DNA of 64,000 nt from Enterovibrio calviensis DSM 14347 (lineage in GTDB: Bacteria > Pseudomonadota > Gammaproteobacteria > Enterobacterales > Vibrionaceae). Made by a program: the position numbers and the translations under genes. How positions within the stretch are numbered: the stretch's first letter is position 1; each line of letters starts with the position of its first letter. The notes beneath the pieces were generated by a model that saw only the letters and a program-made list of their open reading frames with translations, searched no databases and was not told the DNA's origin. This document shows, piece after piece, positions 31,774 to 42,430 of the stretch. The stretch lies in contig NZ_JHZA01000011.1 in assembly GCF_000621165.1 (NCBI RefSeq), positions 124,001-188,000 on the forward strand, written 5' to 3'.

Positions 31774-32721
31774 ATGACACAAATAGAGTCGACCAATAAT
31801 TCGGAAAACCGTGCAGATACGACATTGAGAAGTGTCGATCTTAACCTCATCACTGTGTTTGATGCGGTTATGCAAGAACAGAACATCACCCGTGCGGCAC
31901 AGAGCTTAGGCATGTCTCAGCCTGCAGTAAGTAATGCTGTTGCTCGCTTGAAAGTGATGTTTAATGATGAATTGTTTGTTCGCAACGGACGCGGCATCAA
32001 ACCCACTCAGCGTGCCCGTCAGCTATTTGGTCCAATTCGTCAAGCTATTCAATTGATCAAAAATGAACTGCCGACCTCTGTATTCGTGCCAGAAACGAGC
32101 AATCGTACTTTCCGTTTGGCGATTTGCAGCCCTTCTGACATGCGTTTTGTTCCACAAATCCTAAATTCTATTCGCCGCGTTGCGCCTAGCGTGAATGTCC
32201 AGGTGGAAACGGAATTTGACCGCGATATCTCGCGCAAGCTTCGCTACCAAGAAGTGGATTTTGTGATTGATTACATGCGTTTTGGTGAAGCAGGTTTTTG
32301 CAGCACCGAAATGTTCAACGACGAGCTTGTGGTGGTCGTAAATACCAATCATCCACGACTGGGCGAAACCATTACGGCCAAAGCGCTGCTGAACGAAGCA
32401 CATGCCGTGTTGAAGCATAACGGTCAGATGCTGGGTTATGCTGAAGGTTTCTATCGCGATGGCCGATATCGCGAAGCCTATCAAGGCGTCAGCCTGAGCA
32501 ACATTCTGTATGTGGTCAGCCAGTCTGAGTTGGTGGCTGTTGCGCCGCGTTGGATGGTGGAATCAGGACAAACTAACGCTCAGCTTAAAATGCTTCCTTT
32601 GCCGCTTGAAGCTAACCGCATTAGCGGCTATTTGAGCTGGCATGCCTCAGCAGAGAAAGACAAGGGTCACCTTTGGATGCGTGATCAATTGTTGTCAATT
32701 TGTGGCAACTCACTGATTTAA
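31774..32721 (+). CDS. leuO: LysR-type global regulator LeuO
   Basis: A 315-aa LysR-family regulator closely matching E. coli LeuO: RSVDLNLITVFDAVMQEQN, the helix-turn-helix QNITRAAQSLGMSQPAVSNA (about 38-57), and the C-terminal YLSWHASAEKDKGHLWM. LeuO acts as a DNA-binding antagonist of H-NS and in vibrios affects bile and acid responses and efflux genes. It is separated from leuA by about 7.5 kb rather than being its immediate divergent neighbour as in E. coli. Confidence 0.95.
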   Translation: MTQIESTNNSENRADTTLRSVDLNLITVFDAVMQEQNITRAAQSLGMSQPAVSNAVARLKVMFNDELFVRNGRGIKPTQRARQLFGPIRQAIQLIKNELPTSVFVPETSNRTFRLAICSPSDMRFVPQILNSIRRVAPSVNVQVETEFDRDISRKLRYQEVDFVIDYMRFGEAGFCSTEMFNDELVVVVNTNHPRLGETITAKALLNEAHAVLKHNGQMLGYAEGFYRDGRYREAYQGVSLSNILYVVSQSELVAVAPRWMVESGQTNAQLKMLPLPLEANRISGYLSWHASAEKDKGHLWMRDQLLSICGNSLI

Positions 32722-32739
32722 TCGCCTTTGTTTATCTGC

Positions 32740-32768
32740 AAAAGCCGACATCGTGTCGGCTTTTTTAT
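32740..32768 (+). terminator. Terminator after leuO
   Basis: The stem AAGCCGACA/TGTCGGCTT with a 3-base loop is followed by TTTTTATTG, 19 bp after the leuO stop codon. Confidence 0.9.
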
Positions 32769-33028
32769 TGCCTGTCGTTCTTCATCTCTAATCTGATACG
32801 TCTTGTTACATCTTCCTGATAGATTGAGAGAACAGGTGTACTCTCAAATGAACGCTGTTCTAAATCAATATCGTGTGATTTTTAGCCGCTTAAAGGGTGC
32901 TTTTTCTTGTAATTGATGGGGGAGTGATTACACTGCATGTCTAGTTTGAGCTTACAAGTGTTAGCTCATATTTTCGATGTCTTGCTGACTATTTCAGCCA
33001 GGCAAAAGATGTGCTGAGAGAGAATTAA

Positions 33029-34825
33029 ATGGCGCTGAAATTTCATATCGTTAACCGTATTCGTGAGCAGGTAAAAGCTCAGGGAGACAAAACCGCATTG
33101 CGTTTCCAAACAGGGAAGGGTTGGGGCGATATCAGTTGGCGTCAGTTTGGTCAGCGCATCGATGATGCCTCGCGCGCCATGCTTGTTTCTGGTCTTGCCG
33201 TGCAGGATAAAATTGGTATCTTCGCGAATAACTGTCCTGAATGGACCATCGCGGACATGGCGGCACTGCAAATTCGCTGTGTACCAGTCCCTATTTATCC
33301 AACCAATACTGCGGATCAAACTGCCTACATTCTGAAAGATGCTGGCGTGCGCGTATTGTTTGTTGGCGAGCAAGCTCATGCAGACGCAGCCATGTCGATT
33401 GCAGAGCAGTGCCCGTCGCTTGAACACATCGTTAGCTTTAACGAAAGTGTAGATTTTTCTGGCCACGCTATGGGAATGAGCTTCGACGCCTTTATGAAGC
33501 TTGGCAACGACAACGTTGAGCATGAGCTTCAAACACGTATCTCTGATGCGTCGATGGCAGATCTCACCACGCTGATTTATACCTCTGGCACCACCGGTGA
33601 GCCAAAAGGCGTGATGCTGGACTATGCGAACTTCGCTGCCCAGCTAGAAAGCCACGACAAAGTGCTATCGATTTCTGAAAACGAAGTCTCGCTGGCGTTC
33701 TTGCCACTCTCGCATGTGTTTGAGCGTTGCTGGAGCTTGTTTGTGCTGCACAACGGTGCGACCAACTGCTACTTGTCAAACACCCACATGGTGCGTGAAG
33801 CGTTGCAAGAAGTGAAACCGACCGTGATGTGTGCGGTTCCGCGCTTCTACGAGAAAATCTACAGCGCAGTACATGAAAAAGTCGCCACAGCAAACCCAGT
33901 GAAAAAGGGAATGTTCCATGCGGCTGTTTCTATTGGTAATAAAATGGCGACAACCCTTCAGCAGGGCAAGAAGCCATCAGCGGCACTACAAGCTGCTTAC
34001 CGAATGGCAGACAAACTGGTACTGAGCAAGCTTCGTCAATTGCTAGGTGGTCAGATCAAAATGATGCCGTGCGGCGGAGCGAAGCTTGAGCCTGCGATTG
34101 GTCGTTTTTTCCATGCCATTGGTATTAACGTTAAATTGGGTTACGGCATGACCGAAACCACAGCGACCGTATCTTGCTGGGATAATGCGACGTTTGATCC
34201 AGACTCTATCGGCATGTCTATGCCGGGCGCGGAAGTGAAAATTGGTAAGAACAACGAAATCCTAGTGCGTGGCCCTATGGTGATGCGCGGTTATTACAAC
34301 AAGGCGAAAGAAACTGCTGAAACCTTTACAGAAGATGGCTTCTTGAAAACAGGTGATGCTGGTCATATAGACGCAGCGGGTAACTTGTTTATCACCGATC
34401 GCATCAAAGAATTGATGAAGACGTCAGGCGGAAAATACATCGCGCCACAGGTTATCGAAGGTAAATTGGGTAAAGACCACTTTATTGAACAAATCGCCGT
34501 GGTCGCAGATGCGCGTCACTTCGTGTCAGCATTGGTTGTTCCTTGCTTTGAAACATTGGAAGGCTGGGCGAAAGAGCTAAACATCAAATATCATGATCGC
34601 ATGGATTTGATTAAGCACAGTGACGTCGTTGAAATGTTTGAAAAGCGCATCACTGAGTTGCAAAAAGAGCTCGCGAAGTTTGAGCAAGTGAAGAAATTCA
34701 CCTTGCTGCCATCAGAGTTTTCGATGACCAACGGCGAGTTGACGCCAACGCTTAAACTGCGCCGTAAAGTGATTCTAGAACGCTATAAAAAGCAAATTGA
34801 ATCAATGTATAAGAAGCATTCTTAA
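33029..34825 (+). CDS. Long-chain acyl-CoA synthetase (AMP-forming)
   Basis: A 598-aa ANL-superfamily adenylating enzyme. The AMP-binding P-loop is [16 protein letters not shown] (near residue 187), followed by the A5 motif [12 protein letters not shown] and the A7-A8 region [13 protein letters not shown] with [19 protein letters not shown]. The length and the [12 protein letters not shown]-type motif fit the FAA1-like long-chain fatty acid-CoA ligases found next to leuO in vibrios. GAGAGAG lies before the ATG. It is a single gene with its own terminator. Confidence 0.9.
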   Translation: MALKFHIVNRIREQVKAQGDKTALRFQTGKGWGDISWRQFGQRIDDASRAMLVSGLAVQDKIGIFANNCPEWTIADMAALQIRCVPVPIYPTNTADQTAYILKDAGVRVLFVGEQAHADAAMSIAEQCPSLEHIVSFNESVDFSGHAMGMSFDAFMKLGNDNVEHELQTRISDASMADLTTLIYTSGTTGEPKGVMLDYANFAAQLESHDKVLSISENEVSLAFLPLSHVFERCWSLFVLHNGATNCYLSNTHMVREALQEVKPTVMCAVPRFYEKIYSAVHEKVATANPVKKGMFHAAVSIGNKMATTLQQGKKPSAALQAAYRMADKLVLSKLRQLLGGQIKMMPCGGAKLEPAIGRFFHAIGINVKLGYGMTETTATVSCWDNATFDPDSIGMSMPGAEVKIGKNNEILVRGPMVMRGYYNKAKETAETFTEDGFLKTGDAGHIDAAGNLFITDRIKELMKTSGGKYIAPQVIEGKLGKDHFIEQIAVVADARHFVSALVVPCFETLEGWAKELNIKYHDRMDLIKHSDVVEMFEKRITELQKELAKFEQVKKFTLLPSEFSMTNGELTPTLKLRRKVILERYKKQIESMYKKHS

Positions 34826-34864
34826 TCGCGCCAGCACGATGTGTTGTTGAATAGAAAAACACAA

Positions 34865-34895
34865 AAACGCAGAGGTTTCTCCTCTGCGTTTTTTT
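34865..34895 (+). terminator. Terminator after acyl-CoA synthetase
   Basis: An 11-bp perfect stem (AAACGCAGAGG/CCTCTGCGTTT) is followed by a T-run. Confidence 0.92.
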
Positions 34896-35427
34896 ATGCT
34901 CTGATGTTTGAGTGGGCGTTAAGTAGGCGAGGTGTTGTCGATGTGCGGTTTCTTTTGTGTGTCTCAAAGGTGATATACAAATCGAGAAATTTCACTTTCC
35001 GGCCAATCTAACCATATTTTCGTCCCAACACAGCAAAAAAAGACCTTTCAGTACGCTGTATTTTCACGTCTAGCAAACAGTAAATCTTGTTTGGGTTGTA
35101 ATTTTTGGTTATTGATTCTGTATTGGCGTGGCTTTGTAGAGTCTTCGATGATGAAAACGTAATCAAATAGAGTTTTCATGTAAATATTGGTTATCCAATA
35201 GACAGATTTGCTAACAAAGCGTTAAAGTTGGTGGTACTTGAGCAGCCTCAAAAACACAGCCTTTGGTCGTGTTTTATTTGAGGGTTCGAGTGTAGCTGTT
35301 TTGATTCTTGTTACGACCGGAATCAAAGGCATAGCTGGCATGGATGGCAGCAGTTTAAGACGTCACGTTGGCATCCATCACTAGGCTACAAATAAGTCCT
35401 AATACTATGCATACATGGAGGCATATA
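34896..35427. other. ilvIH upstream regulatory region
   Basis: About 530 bp without a gene. It contains one imperfect hairpin (CCTCAAA...ACAC / GTGT...TTTGAGG at 35246-35283) that lacks a T-run, so it is not an obvious terminator. No leader peptide rich in Ile, Val or Leu codons was found, which fits Lrp-type rather than attenuation control as in E. coli ilvIH. Confidence 0.4.
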
Positions 35428-37146
35428 GTGGAAATGTTATCAGGAGCCGACATGGTCGTTCGTTCGATGATCGACCAAGGCGTAAAACATATATTTGGGT
35501 ATCCGGGCGGATCAGTGTTGGATATCTATGATGCACTGCATGAGAAAAGCGATATTGAGCACGTGCTCGTGCGCCACGAGCAGGCAGCCGTTCACATGGC
35601 AGATGGTTATGCCCGTGCAACGGGTGAAGTGGGTGTGGTACTGGTTACTTCAGGGCCAGGTGCAACCAACGCCATTACAGGTATCGCAACGGCGTATTAC
35701 GATTCCGTTCCTATGGTGGTACTTTCTGGTCAGGTGATGAGTAACCTGATTGGTAATGACGCATTCCAAGAGTGTGACATGGTGGGTGTCTCTCGCCCGA
35801 TCGTAAAACACAGCTACCTAGTGAAAAATGCGGAAGACATTCCGAAGATCATCAAAAAAGCCTTCTATCTCGCATCTACGGGTCGTCCTGGTCCTGTGGT
35901 TGTCGATCTACCAAAAGACATGCTGAACCCAGCCAATAAATTTCCGTATGAATATCCGGACAGCATTTCCATGCGTTCTTATAACCCAACGACCACGGGT
36001 CATAAAGGACAGATCAAGCGTGGTTTAAAAGCCCTGCTTGAAGCGAAAAAGCCGGTTCTTTATGTGGGTGGCGGTGCCATCATCTCTGAATGTGGCGAGC
36101 AAATTAAAACGCTGGCAGACACACTGAATATTCCGGTTATCAGTACACTGATGGGCTTAGGGGCTTATCCGAGTACGGGTGACAAAGCGCTGGGCATGCT
36201 AGGCATGCACGGCACATACGAAGCCAACATGACGATGCATAACTCCGACCTTATCTTTGGTATCGGTGTGCGTTTTGATGACAGGACGACGAATAACGTC
36301 GAGAAATACTGTCCGAATGCCAAGATCATGCATATCGATATTGACCCATCGAGCATCTCAAAAACGATCTCTGTGGATATCCCGATTGTTGGCTCGGCAG
36401 ATGCAGTACTTAACACCATGCTGAAGATCCTCACCGAGCAAGGCGGCACGAACGATGCTGCAGCGATCGAAGCGTGGTGGAGCAACATCAACGTATGGCG
36501 TGATCGCAAATGCCTAGCGTATGAAACCAATAATGAGCGCATTAAGCCGCAACAAGCTGTTGAAGCGGTGTATAAGCTGACAAATGGTGACGCCTACGTG
36601 GCATCAGATGTGGGTCAGCACCAAATGTTTGCGGCTCTTTACTATCCCTTTGACAAACCACGTCGCTGGATCAACTCCGGTGGTCTTGGCACCATGGGCT
36701 TCGGCCTACCAGCAGCCATGGGTGTGAAGTTTGCACTCCCAGATGCTGAAGTGATTTGTGTCACTGGTGATGGCAGTATCCAGATGAATATTCAGGAGCT
36801 GTCGACCGCATTGCAATACGACATTCCCGTCAAGATTATCAACCTCAACAACCGCTTCCTCGGTATGGTGAAGCAGTGGCAAGACATGATTTATCAAGGT
36901 CGCCACTCACAATCGTACATGGATTCGGTGCCTGACTTCGCAGCGATTGCAGAAGCTTACGGGCATGTGGGCATTCGCATCAACGACCCTGCCGAGCTAG
37001 AAAGTGAGCTGGCACGTGGATTAGCGATGAAAGACAAACTGGTCTTTTTCGATATCAGTGTTGATGAAACCGAGCACGTATACCCAATGTTGGTGCGTGG
37101 CGGTGCGATGAATGAAATGTGGTTGAGCAAGACGGAGAGAACATAA
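35428..37146 (+). CDS. ilvI: Acetolactate synthase III large subunit IlvI
   Basis: IlvI is the catalytic subunit of acetohydroxyacid synthase, the first common step of branched-chain amino acid synthesis. The 572-aa protein has the ThDP-activating Glu in [25 protein letters not shown] in the middle domain and the ThDP motif [19 protein letters not shown] ending in NLNN. The GTG start is chosen because GGAGG lies 6 bp upstream and the resulting [13 protein letters not shown] matches E. coli; an upstream in-frame ATG adds 20 unlikely residues. It overlaps ilvH by 1 bp. Confidence 0.95.
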   Translation: MEMLSGADMVVRSMIDQGVKHIFGYPGGSVLDIYDALHEKSDIEHVLVRHEQAAVHMADGYARATGEVGVVLVTSGPGATNAITGIATAYYDSVPMVVLSGQVMSNLIGNDAFQECDMVGVSRPIVKHSYLVKNAEDIPKIIKKAFYLASTGRPGPVVVDLPKDMLNPANKFPYEYPDSISMRSYNPTTTGHKGQIKRGLKALLEAKKPVLYVGGGAIISECGEQIKTLADTLNIPVISTLMGLGAYPSTGDKALGMLGMHGTYEANMTMHNSDLIFGIGVRFDDRTTNNVEKYCPNAKIMHIDIDPSSISKTISVDIPIVGSADAVLNTMLKILTEQGGTNDAAAIEAWWSNINVWRDRKCLAYETNNERIKPQQAVEAVYKLTNGDAYVASDVGQHQMFAALYYPFDKPRRWINSGGLGTMGFGLPAAMGVKFALPDAEVICVTGDGSIQMNIQELSTALQYDIPVKIINLNNRFLGMVKQWQDMIYQGRHSQSYMDSVPDFAAIAEAYGHVGIRINDPAELESELARGLAMKDKLVFFDISVDETEHVYPMLVRGGAMNEMWLSKTERT

Positions 37147-37643
37147 TGCGCAGTATTTTATCGGTGTTAATGGAGAATGAACCAGGCGCATTGTCCCGTG
37201 TCGTGGGTTTGTTTTCTCAGCGCGGTTACAACATCGAATCTTTAACGGTGTCACCGACAGATGATCCTACTCTGTCTCGCCTCAATATTACGACGACCGT
37301 GGTAAAAGAGTCTGAGCGTGAGCAAATTGAAAAACACCTTCACAAGCTGATCGACGTATTGAAAGTCAGCAATGTGACTGAGTCAGAGCACATTGAACGT
37401 GAACTGGCGATGGTCAAAGTGAAAGCATCTGGATTTGCACGTGCAGAAGTGAAGCGTACTGCTGATATCTTCCGTGGACAGATAGTCGATGTTACTAACT
37501 CGCTGTATACCGTTCAGTTAGCGGGCACGAGTGAGAAGATTGATGCCTTCATCTCTGCGATGAAAGACGTCACAGACATCATTGAAGTCGCACGAAGCGG
37601 TGTTGTGGGAATTGCTCGTGGTGAGCGTGCATTGCGTCAGTAA
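37146..37643 (+). CDS. ilvH: Acetolactate synthase III regulatory subunit IlvH
   Basis: A 165-aa regulatory subunit with an N-terminal ACT domain (ILSVLMENEPGALSRVVGLF) that binds valine and a C-terminal ACT-like domain (IFRGQIVDVTNSLYTVQLAG). It activates IlvI and confers feedback inhibition. The ATG overlaps the ilvI stop (TAATG), and the start matches E. coli IlvH (MRxILSVLxENE). Confidence 0.96.
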   Translation: MRSILSVLMENEPGALSRVVGLFSQRGYNIESLTVSPTDDPTLSRLNITTTVVKESEREQIEKHLHKLIDVLKVSNVTESEHIERELAMVKVKASGFARAEVKRTADIFRGQIVDVTNSLYTVQLAGTSEKIDAFISAMKDVTDIIEVARSGVVGIARGERALRQ

Positions 37644-37683
37644 GCGCAATCACTGCTTAACACAACAAGCAGCTTGAATAAGA

Positions 37684-37717
37684 AAAACCGATGGTGGAGA
37701 CGCTGTCGGTTTTTTTG
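37684..37717 (+). terminator. Terminator after ilvIH
   Basis: The stem AAAACCGA/TCGGTTTT with a 14-base loop is followed by further T's, 40 bp after the ilvH stop. Confidence 0.85.
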
Positions 37718-37740
37718 TGGCTGAAGAGCAGGGATAGAGC

Positions 37741-37932
37741 GGGTCCTAGGTCCTAGGAAATAGAGGGAAAAACAGGAGGAGCAGTTTCGAGGAGCGAGAA
37801 CACGAGAAACGAGAAGGCGCAGGAAGAGCAGAGAACTTAGATCCGGAAGAGTTGAGTGAATAGGGGAGTGCACAGAATCTGTTACAGGCTCAAATCTCGC
37901 ATCTCGAATGCTTTTCCTAGGACCTAGGACCC
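37741..37932. mobile_element. MITE-like element with CCTAGG-rich inverted repeats
   Basis: A 192-bp unit bounded by a perfect 20-bp inverted repeat, GGGTCCTAGGTCCTAGGAAA at 37741-37760 and its complement at 37913-37932. Outside these lies a second 10-bp inverted pair (GAAGAGCAGG at 37723-37732, CCTGCTCTTC at 37937-37946). The interior is strongly purine-rich on the plus strand and has no ORF with a ribosome site. It is inserted between two convergent terminators. No target-site duplication was identified. Confidence 0.7.
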
Positions 37933-37965
37933 AGAACCTGCTCTTCCTACTTTTCCCAAGCATAA

Positions 37966-37991
37966 AAAAAGGAGCCTTTCGGCTCCTTTCT
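37966..37991 (-). terminator. Terminator of pykF
   Basis: The stem AAAGGAGCC/GGCTCCTTT with a TTTC loop is followed by a T-run on the minus strand, 20 bp after the pykF stop. Confidence 0.9.
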
Positions 37992-38010
37992 TAGCTTCGG
38001 TAAACGTTTA

Positions 38011-39423
38011 TTACAGAACGTGTACAGAAGAAGTGTTAGTAGTACCTGAAGCAACCAATGCGCCAGAAACCATAACAACGATGTCGCCTTTCGCGCCTAG
38101 ACCAGATTCTAGAGCGATTTCTTTACCCTGACGGTAGAACTCGTCAGTGCTTTCGTATTGGCTAACAACAACTGGCGTAACACCTTTGCTTAGGCAAAGT
38201 TGTGCAGCAGTTTTCTCGTTGGTGGTAACGGCAATGATGTTTGCAGTTGGGAAGTATTTACGCACTGAACGTGCAGACTTACCTGCTTCAGTAGCAACAA
38301 CGATCAGTGGAGCACCTAGCTTCTCAGCGGTGTCTACTGCGCCTTTACATACAGCTTCAGTGATGCGTAGACGAGCGCTGTCTAGACGTGAACCTAGCTC
38401 AGCTTTCAATACTGAATCAGTACGCTTAGCGATTTGCGCCATGATGGTAACAGCTTCAATTGGGTATTTACCCTTAGCAGTTTCACCAGAAAGCATAACT
38501 GCATCGGTGCCATCCATGATTGCGTTCGCAACGTCACCCGCTTCTGCGCGAGTTGGACGTGGGTTCTTGATCATTGAATCAAGCATTTGAGTTGCAGTGA
38601 TAACAACTTTACGTGCACGATTACATTTCTCGATCATCATCTTCTGCGCGAAGATAACTTCTTCTGCAGGGATCTCAACACCTAGGTCACCACGAGCAAC
38701 CATGATGCCGTCAGACAGCTCAAGGATCTCGTCGAAGTTATCTACACCTTCTTGGTTTTCGATCTTCGAGATGATTTGGATGCTCTCGCCGCCGTTAGCA
38801 GCCAGAATTTCACGAATTTCTTTAACGTCAGACGCTTTACGGATGAAAGAAGCTGCAACGAAGTCAACGCCTTGCTCACAACCAAATACTAGGTCGCTCT
38901 TGTCTTTTTCAGACAGTGCAGGAAGGTTAACTGAAACGCCTGGTAGGTTAACGCCTTTGTTTTCGCCCAGATCGCCATTGTTCAGTACTTTACAGATAAC
39001 TTCAGTTTCTGTGGTTTCTAGTACTTCCATTTCGATCAGACCATCATCAACAAGGATGATGTTGCCAGCGTTAAGGTCTTGAGAAAGACCCGTGTAAGTC
39101 ACAGCAACACGCTCTGAGTTACCTACTACTGATGCGTCAGTAGTGAAAGTGAACGTTTGGCCCGCTACTAGAGCAACGTCATTGCCGCCTTCTAGTTTGA
39201 TAGTGCGGATTTCAGGGCCTTTAGTATCCAGTAGGATTGCTAGTTGCTTACCGGTGTTCTTCATGACTTCACGAAGGTTTGCGATACGCGTACCGTGTTC
39301 GTCGAAGTTACCGTGTGAGAAGTTCAGACGCATTACGTTCATGCCAGCGTCAGCTAGCTTGGTCAGCATTTCTACTGATTCAGTTTTCGGTCCAATCGTA
39401 CAAACGATTTTGGTCTTTTTCAT
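38011..39423 (-). CDS. pykF: Pyruvate kinase I (PykF)
   Basis: Pyruvate kinase transfers phosphate from phosphoenolpyruvate to ADP at the end of glycolysis. The 470-aa protein has exactly the length of E. coli PykF and follows it closely ([55 protein letters not shown], and the C-terminal [11 protein letters not shown]). The fructose-1,6-bisphosphate-responsive type I enzyme is therefore more likely than PykA. It is a single gene with its own terminator. Confidence 0.95.
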   Translation of the reverse strand: MKKTKIVCTIGPKTESVEMLTKLADAGMNVMRLNFSHGNFDEHGTRIANLREVMKNTGKQLAILLDTKGPEIRTIKLEGGNDVALVAGQTFTFTTDASVVGNSERVAVTYTGLSQDLNAGNIILVDDGLIEMEVLETTETEVICKVLNNGDLGENKGVNLPGVSVNLPALSEKDKSDLVFGCEQGVDFVAASFIRKASDVKEIREILAANGGESIQIISKIENQEGVDNFDEILELSDGIMVARGDLGVEIPAEEVIFAQKMMIEKCNRARKVVITATQMLDSMIKNPRPTRAEAGDVANAIMDGTDAVMLSGETAKGKYPIEAVTIMAQIAKRTDSVLKAELGSRLDSARLRITEAVCKGAVDTAEKLGAPLIVVATEAGKSARSVRKYFPTANIIAVTTNEKTAAQLCLSKGVTPVVVSQYESTDEFYRQGKEIALESGLGAKGDIVVMVSGALVASGTTNTSSVHVL

Positions 39424-40053
39424 GTAGGGTTCTCTCCGGTCGAGCTTTTAACCAAGGGACAATTTGGGCTGTAATTACGTTCATTAGTGCTTGATGTCTG
39501 TAATAAAACAACAAACAAAGACGTGGTGAGCAGTCAGATTGCACCGCTGCTCTTACAGCGTTAATACAGATTCATGACACTATAATTGTGTTGTCCAAAC
39601 GGCGGGAATCGCTTGGACAACACAACTCATCCATGAAAGCGGACACAGTATACATGCATTATGTGGCGGAAATTTGATCGCAGGCAATGGATAAAGAGTA
39701 TTTCCCACCTTCATTCCATTTCCCAACCAAATGATACAGGTATAGGCCGATCTCAAGCGCCGTAAATTTACCACATAAAAAGAGGCAGATCACTATCTGG
39801 CAACGATTCAGCAAAGAGCCTTAAATACTGGCGATTCAAGAGAGGAATGCGGCGAAAATCGGTAGAAATACGCGTTATTTGATTTGTTTTTATATGAAAC
39901 TTAACAACAATATTCAGATTGAGTGTGTTGTATATCATTAGTTTTCATTCACTAATCGAGTGACTTCTCGATATTGTGATACAGAGAACCATCGAGGTGG
40001 GGACGTCAACACAACTTTGCCACAATGCATTAAGGACTTTTTGACTTGGCCTC
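39424..40053. other. pykF / sensor-GGDEF divergent intergenic region
   Basis: A 630-bp gap that includes both promoters. Its clearest signal is a perfect 12-bp inverted repeat, TGTGTTGTCCAA at 39587-39598 and TTGGACAACACA at 39613-39624, spaced by 14 bases. No ORF with a ribosome site was found. Confidence 0.5.
39587..39624. repeat. Perfect 12-bp inverted repeat upstream of pykF
   Basis: The arms TGTGTTGTCCAA and TTGGACAACACA are exact complements with a 14-base spacer (38 bp overall). It lies about 165 bp upstream of the pykF start. It may be an operator or an RNA hairpin; there is no T-run. Confidence 0.6.
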
Positions 40054-41502
40054 ATGACACTTATGCCTTTGCATCGACCCGCCGCTGGAATATTTATCAT
40101 CACGCTGCTTTGTGCTGTCTTTTTCTCTCGCTATGCCATGTCAGCCTTCGACGATAAAACGCTAACGGTTGTTAACTCCCACAGCTGGAAGCCATTTGCA
40201 TTTGTTGAAAACGGCGAGCCAAAAGGTTTACTGATCGATTACTGGCGAGTTTACGGTGAAGTGAACAATGTGCCTGTCCAGTTTGTCTTGTCAGATTGGA
40301 ACCAATCCTTAGAGCACATGACAGAGCCGGGAAGGAAAGTGCATGCGGGGCTGCTCTATTCCTCATCGCGCGATCACTATTTAGATTACACGCTGCCGCT
40401 GTTTGAAATTTCCTCCTCCCTTTACGTGCTCAATGACAGCGAACAACTGAAAATTAAAGGGATCCTGCCTGGCATGGAAGTCGGGGTCGTGCGCGGAGGT
40501 TATGAAGAGGAATACATCAAGTATCACTATCCCGATGCCAAGGTAATCAGCTTCAATAACAACGCAAAACTCATTGAAGCGGCGTTAAATGGCGAGATCA
40601 CGCGCATGGTCATTGATACACAAGTGGCCACTTATTACTTATCGCAAGATCCAGATTTGCATCGATTTGTTCCGATAGAATCGCTGTACACCAATATGAT
40701 CTATGCTGCTGTATCTGAGGGCGATCAGGCGCTGCGCGATGAAATCATCACAGGTATTGGCAAGATCCCTGAAGCCGAATCGGCGCGCATTGAGCAGAAG
40801 TGGCTCAACACCAAGCAAGTGTTCACTATCCCGAACTGGGTGTTGCCCTTAGTGCTGACGGTCATTGTGATAGTGGCATTGAGCTATATCCTGCTTTTGC
40901 GCCAGACCGTTCAGCGAAAAACGCGACATATAAAAGCGGTAAACAGAAAGCTGGAAGAGTATGCCTTTACGGATTCACTCACTGGCCTTCTTAATCGCCG
41001 CGGTTTAGAGCAGAAGTTTGAGACTAAAAAAATCAAAACGTTGATGAAGAATCAGCAGTTAGTCTTGTTGGTGATTGACCTAGATTACTTTAAGCAAATC
41101 AATGACACCTTAGGGCACTTAAAAGGTGATGAAGTCTTAGTGTGCCTTGGAAAAGCGTTCAAAAACACGTTACAAGAAGCGGTGGCGATATCTCGACTCG
41201 GAGGGGAAGAGTTTTGCTTGCTGTTGGAAGTGAAAAGTAGACACCAGCTTGATACCGTCATGGAATATATTCATCGTCGGCTAATTCCGAGCGCATCCCA
41301 GCATGAATTAGGTTTGCATGTGACAGCCTCGATAGGCGCGTTGCTCATTGATACTCAGAAAACGGATTGTTCGTTAGACATGCTGTTACACCATGCAGAT
41401 CAATTGATGTACCGAGCAAAAGAAGGAGGACGAAATCGATTTGTTATCCAATCGCTTTCAAGCAAAACCAAACAAGTTCGACCTTTCTGCGTGGTAAGCT
41501 GA
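40054..41502 (+). CDS. Periplasmic solute-sensing diguanylate cyclase
   Basis: A 482-aa membrane sensor. An N-terminal signal/anchor (about 12-30) leads into an SBP_bac_3 domain (NSHSWKPFAFVENGEPKGL to about 250). A transmembrane helix follows near 265-287 (VLPLVLTVIVIVALSYILLL), then a GGDEF domain with an active GGEEF signature (RLGGEEFCLLL) and intact DLDYFKQINDTLGH. It should make c-di-GMP in response to a periplasmic ligand. It has the same length and architecture as the degenerate paralogue at 12118-13566. The start has only a weak ribosome site. It converges on the next gene with a 4-bp gap. Confidence 0.87.
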   Translation: MTLMPLHRPAAGIFIITLLCAVFFSRYAMSAFDDKTLTVVNSHSWKPFAFVENGEPKGLLIDYWRVYGEVNNVPVQFVLSDWNQSLEHMTEPGRKVHAGLLYSSSRDHYLDYTLPLFEISSSLYVLNDSEQLKIKGILPGMEVGVVRGGYEEEYIKYHYPDAKVISFNNNAKLIEAALNGEITRMVIDTQVATYYLSQDPDLHRFVPIESLYTNMIYAAVSEGDQALRDEIITGIGKIPEAESARIEQKWLNTKQVFTIPNWVLPLVLTVIVIVALSYILLLRQTVQRKTRHIKAVNRKLEEYAFTDSLTGLLNRRGLEQKFETKKIKTLMKNQQLVLLVIDLDYFKQINDTLGHLKGDEVLVCLGKAFKNTLQEAVAISRLGGEEFCLLLEVKSRHQLDTVMEYIHRRLIPSASQHELGLHVTASIGALLIDTQKTDCSLDMLLHHADQLMYRAKEGGRNRFVIQSLSSKTKQVRPFCVVS

Positions 41503-41506
41503 AAAC

Positions 41507-42430
41507 TTAATTGTCGTCTTTGAGCTTGATGTCCGAAGATGTGTTGTTATCGCTGTTGCTCTCGTGAGTTACCACTCGATTACGACCACGCTCTTTCGCC
41601 AGATACAGGCATTTATCTGCGCGGAGGCTAGCAGAAAGGAATCCTTCCAACTGACTGACTTCCGTTGCACCAATCGAGATGGTGCAGTTAATCGCTAACG
41701 GCTGTCTGTTTGGATAGCTCACGCGCACCATGAGTGCTTCAACGGTCTGACGCAACTCCGTTAGTCTTTGGGTCAATCCGTCAACGTTATCTTCCCACAT
41801 CAAAAGTGCAAACTCTTCTCCGCCTAAACGAAACGCGCATTCGTCAGGCTTCGCGAATTCTTCAATCACTCTTGCTAGTTGCTTCAACACAAGATCGCCG
41901 ACAGGGTGACCAAAGGTATCATTGATGCGTTTGAAGTGATCAATATCGACCATGGCGAGGTATTGTTGACGTTGTGGCGTAGCGTGGCGCTGATTGAATA
42001 AATCAAACAAATAGCGGCGGTTGTAGAGGTTAGTGAGATCGTCGCGATTCGCCATGTCGCGCAACGTACGCTCGCGATAGACTTGATCTGTCACCACGCT
42101 TACGAAGGTGCACATGGCTTTTTCACCAAACCAATCAATCACAGTGTCAGTGATCTCGGCAATCATTGGATTGCCTTTCAAGTCCGTATGATTAATGACT
42201 TGTGGTGGTGTTGGCGTGCCTGTTTCAATGGCGTGCTGGTATCGTCGCAGTGCTTCTGGCCAGTGAGCTTCTTCAAACAAGACTTTAATCGTTTCGAGTT
42301 TTAGCACCTCTTCGACACTCGACATACCACTGAACTTAGCGAATGCACTGTTTGCATACTTAGGTACGAAGTCGATGTGAATCACACAGGGATTAGGGTG
42401 TATATCTAATATGTCTTTAAAGTCTGGCAT
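41507..42430 (-). CDS. PAS-GGDEF diguanylate cyclase
   Basis: A 307-aa soluble protein with an N-terminal PAS domain (about 5-120, LDIHPNPCVIHIDFVPKYAN) and a C-terminal GGDEF domain with DIDHFKRINDTFGH and RLGGEEFALLM, so it is probably an active cyclase. The ATG at 42430 is chosen over an immediately preceding GTG. No transmembrane segment is seen. The ligand of the PAS domain is unknown. Confidence 0.88.
   Translation of the reverse strand: MPDFKDILDIHPNPCVIHIDFVPKYANSAFAKFSGMSSVEEVLKLETIKVLFEEAHWPEALRRYQHAIETGTPTPPQVINHTDLKGNPMIAEITDTVIDWFGEKAMCTFVSVVTDQVYRERTLRDMANRDDLTNLYNRRYLFDLFNQRHATPQRQQYLAMVDIDHFKRINDTFGHPVGDLVLKQLARVIEEFAKPDECAFRLGGEEFALLMWEDNVDGLTQRLTELRQTVEALMVRVSYPNRQPLAINCTISIGATEVSQLEGFLSASLRADKCLYLAKERGRNRVVTHESNSDNNTSSDIKLKDDN

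Noticed and set aside
32966-33532. 188-aa minus-strand ORF over the acyl-CoA synthetase start
   Set aside because: Antisense to a well-supported gene and its promoter region.
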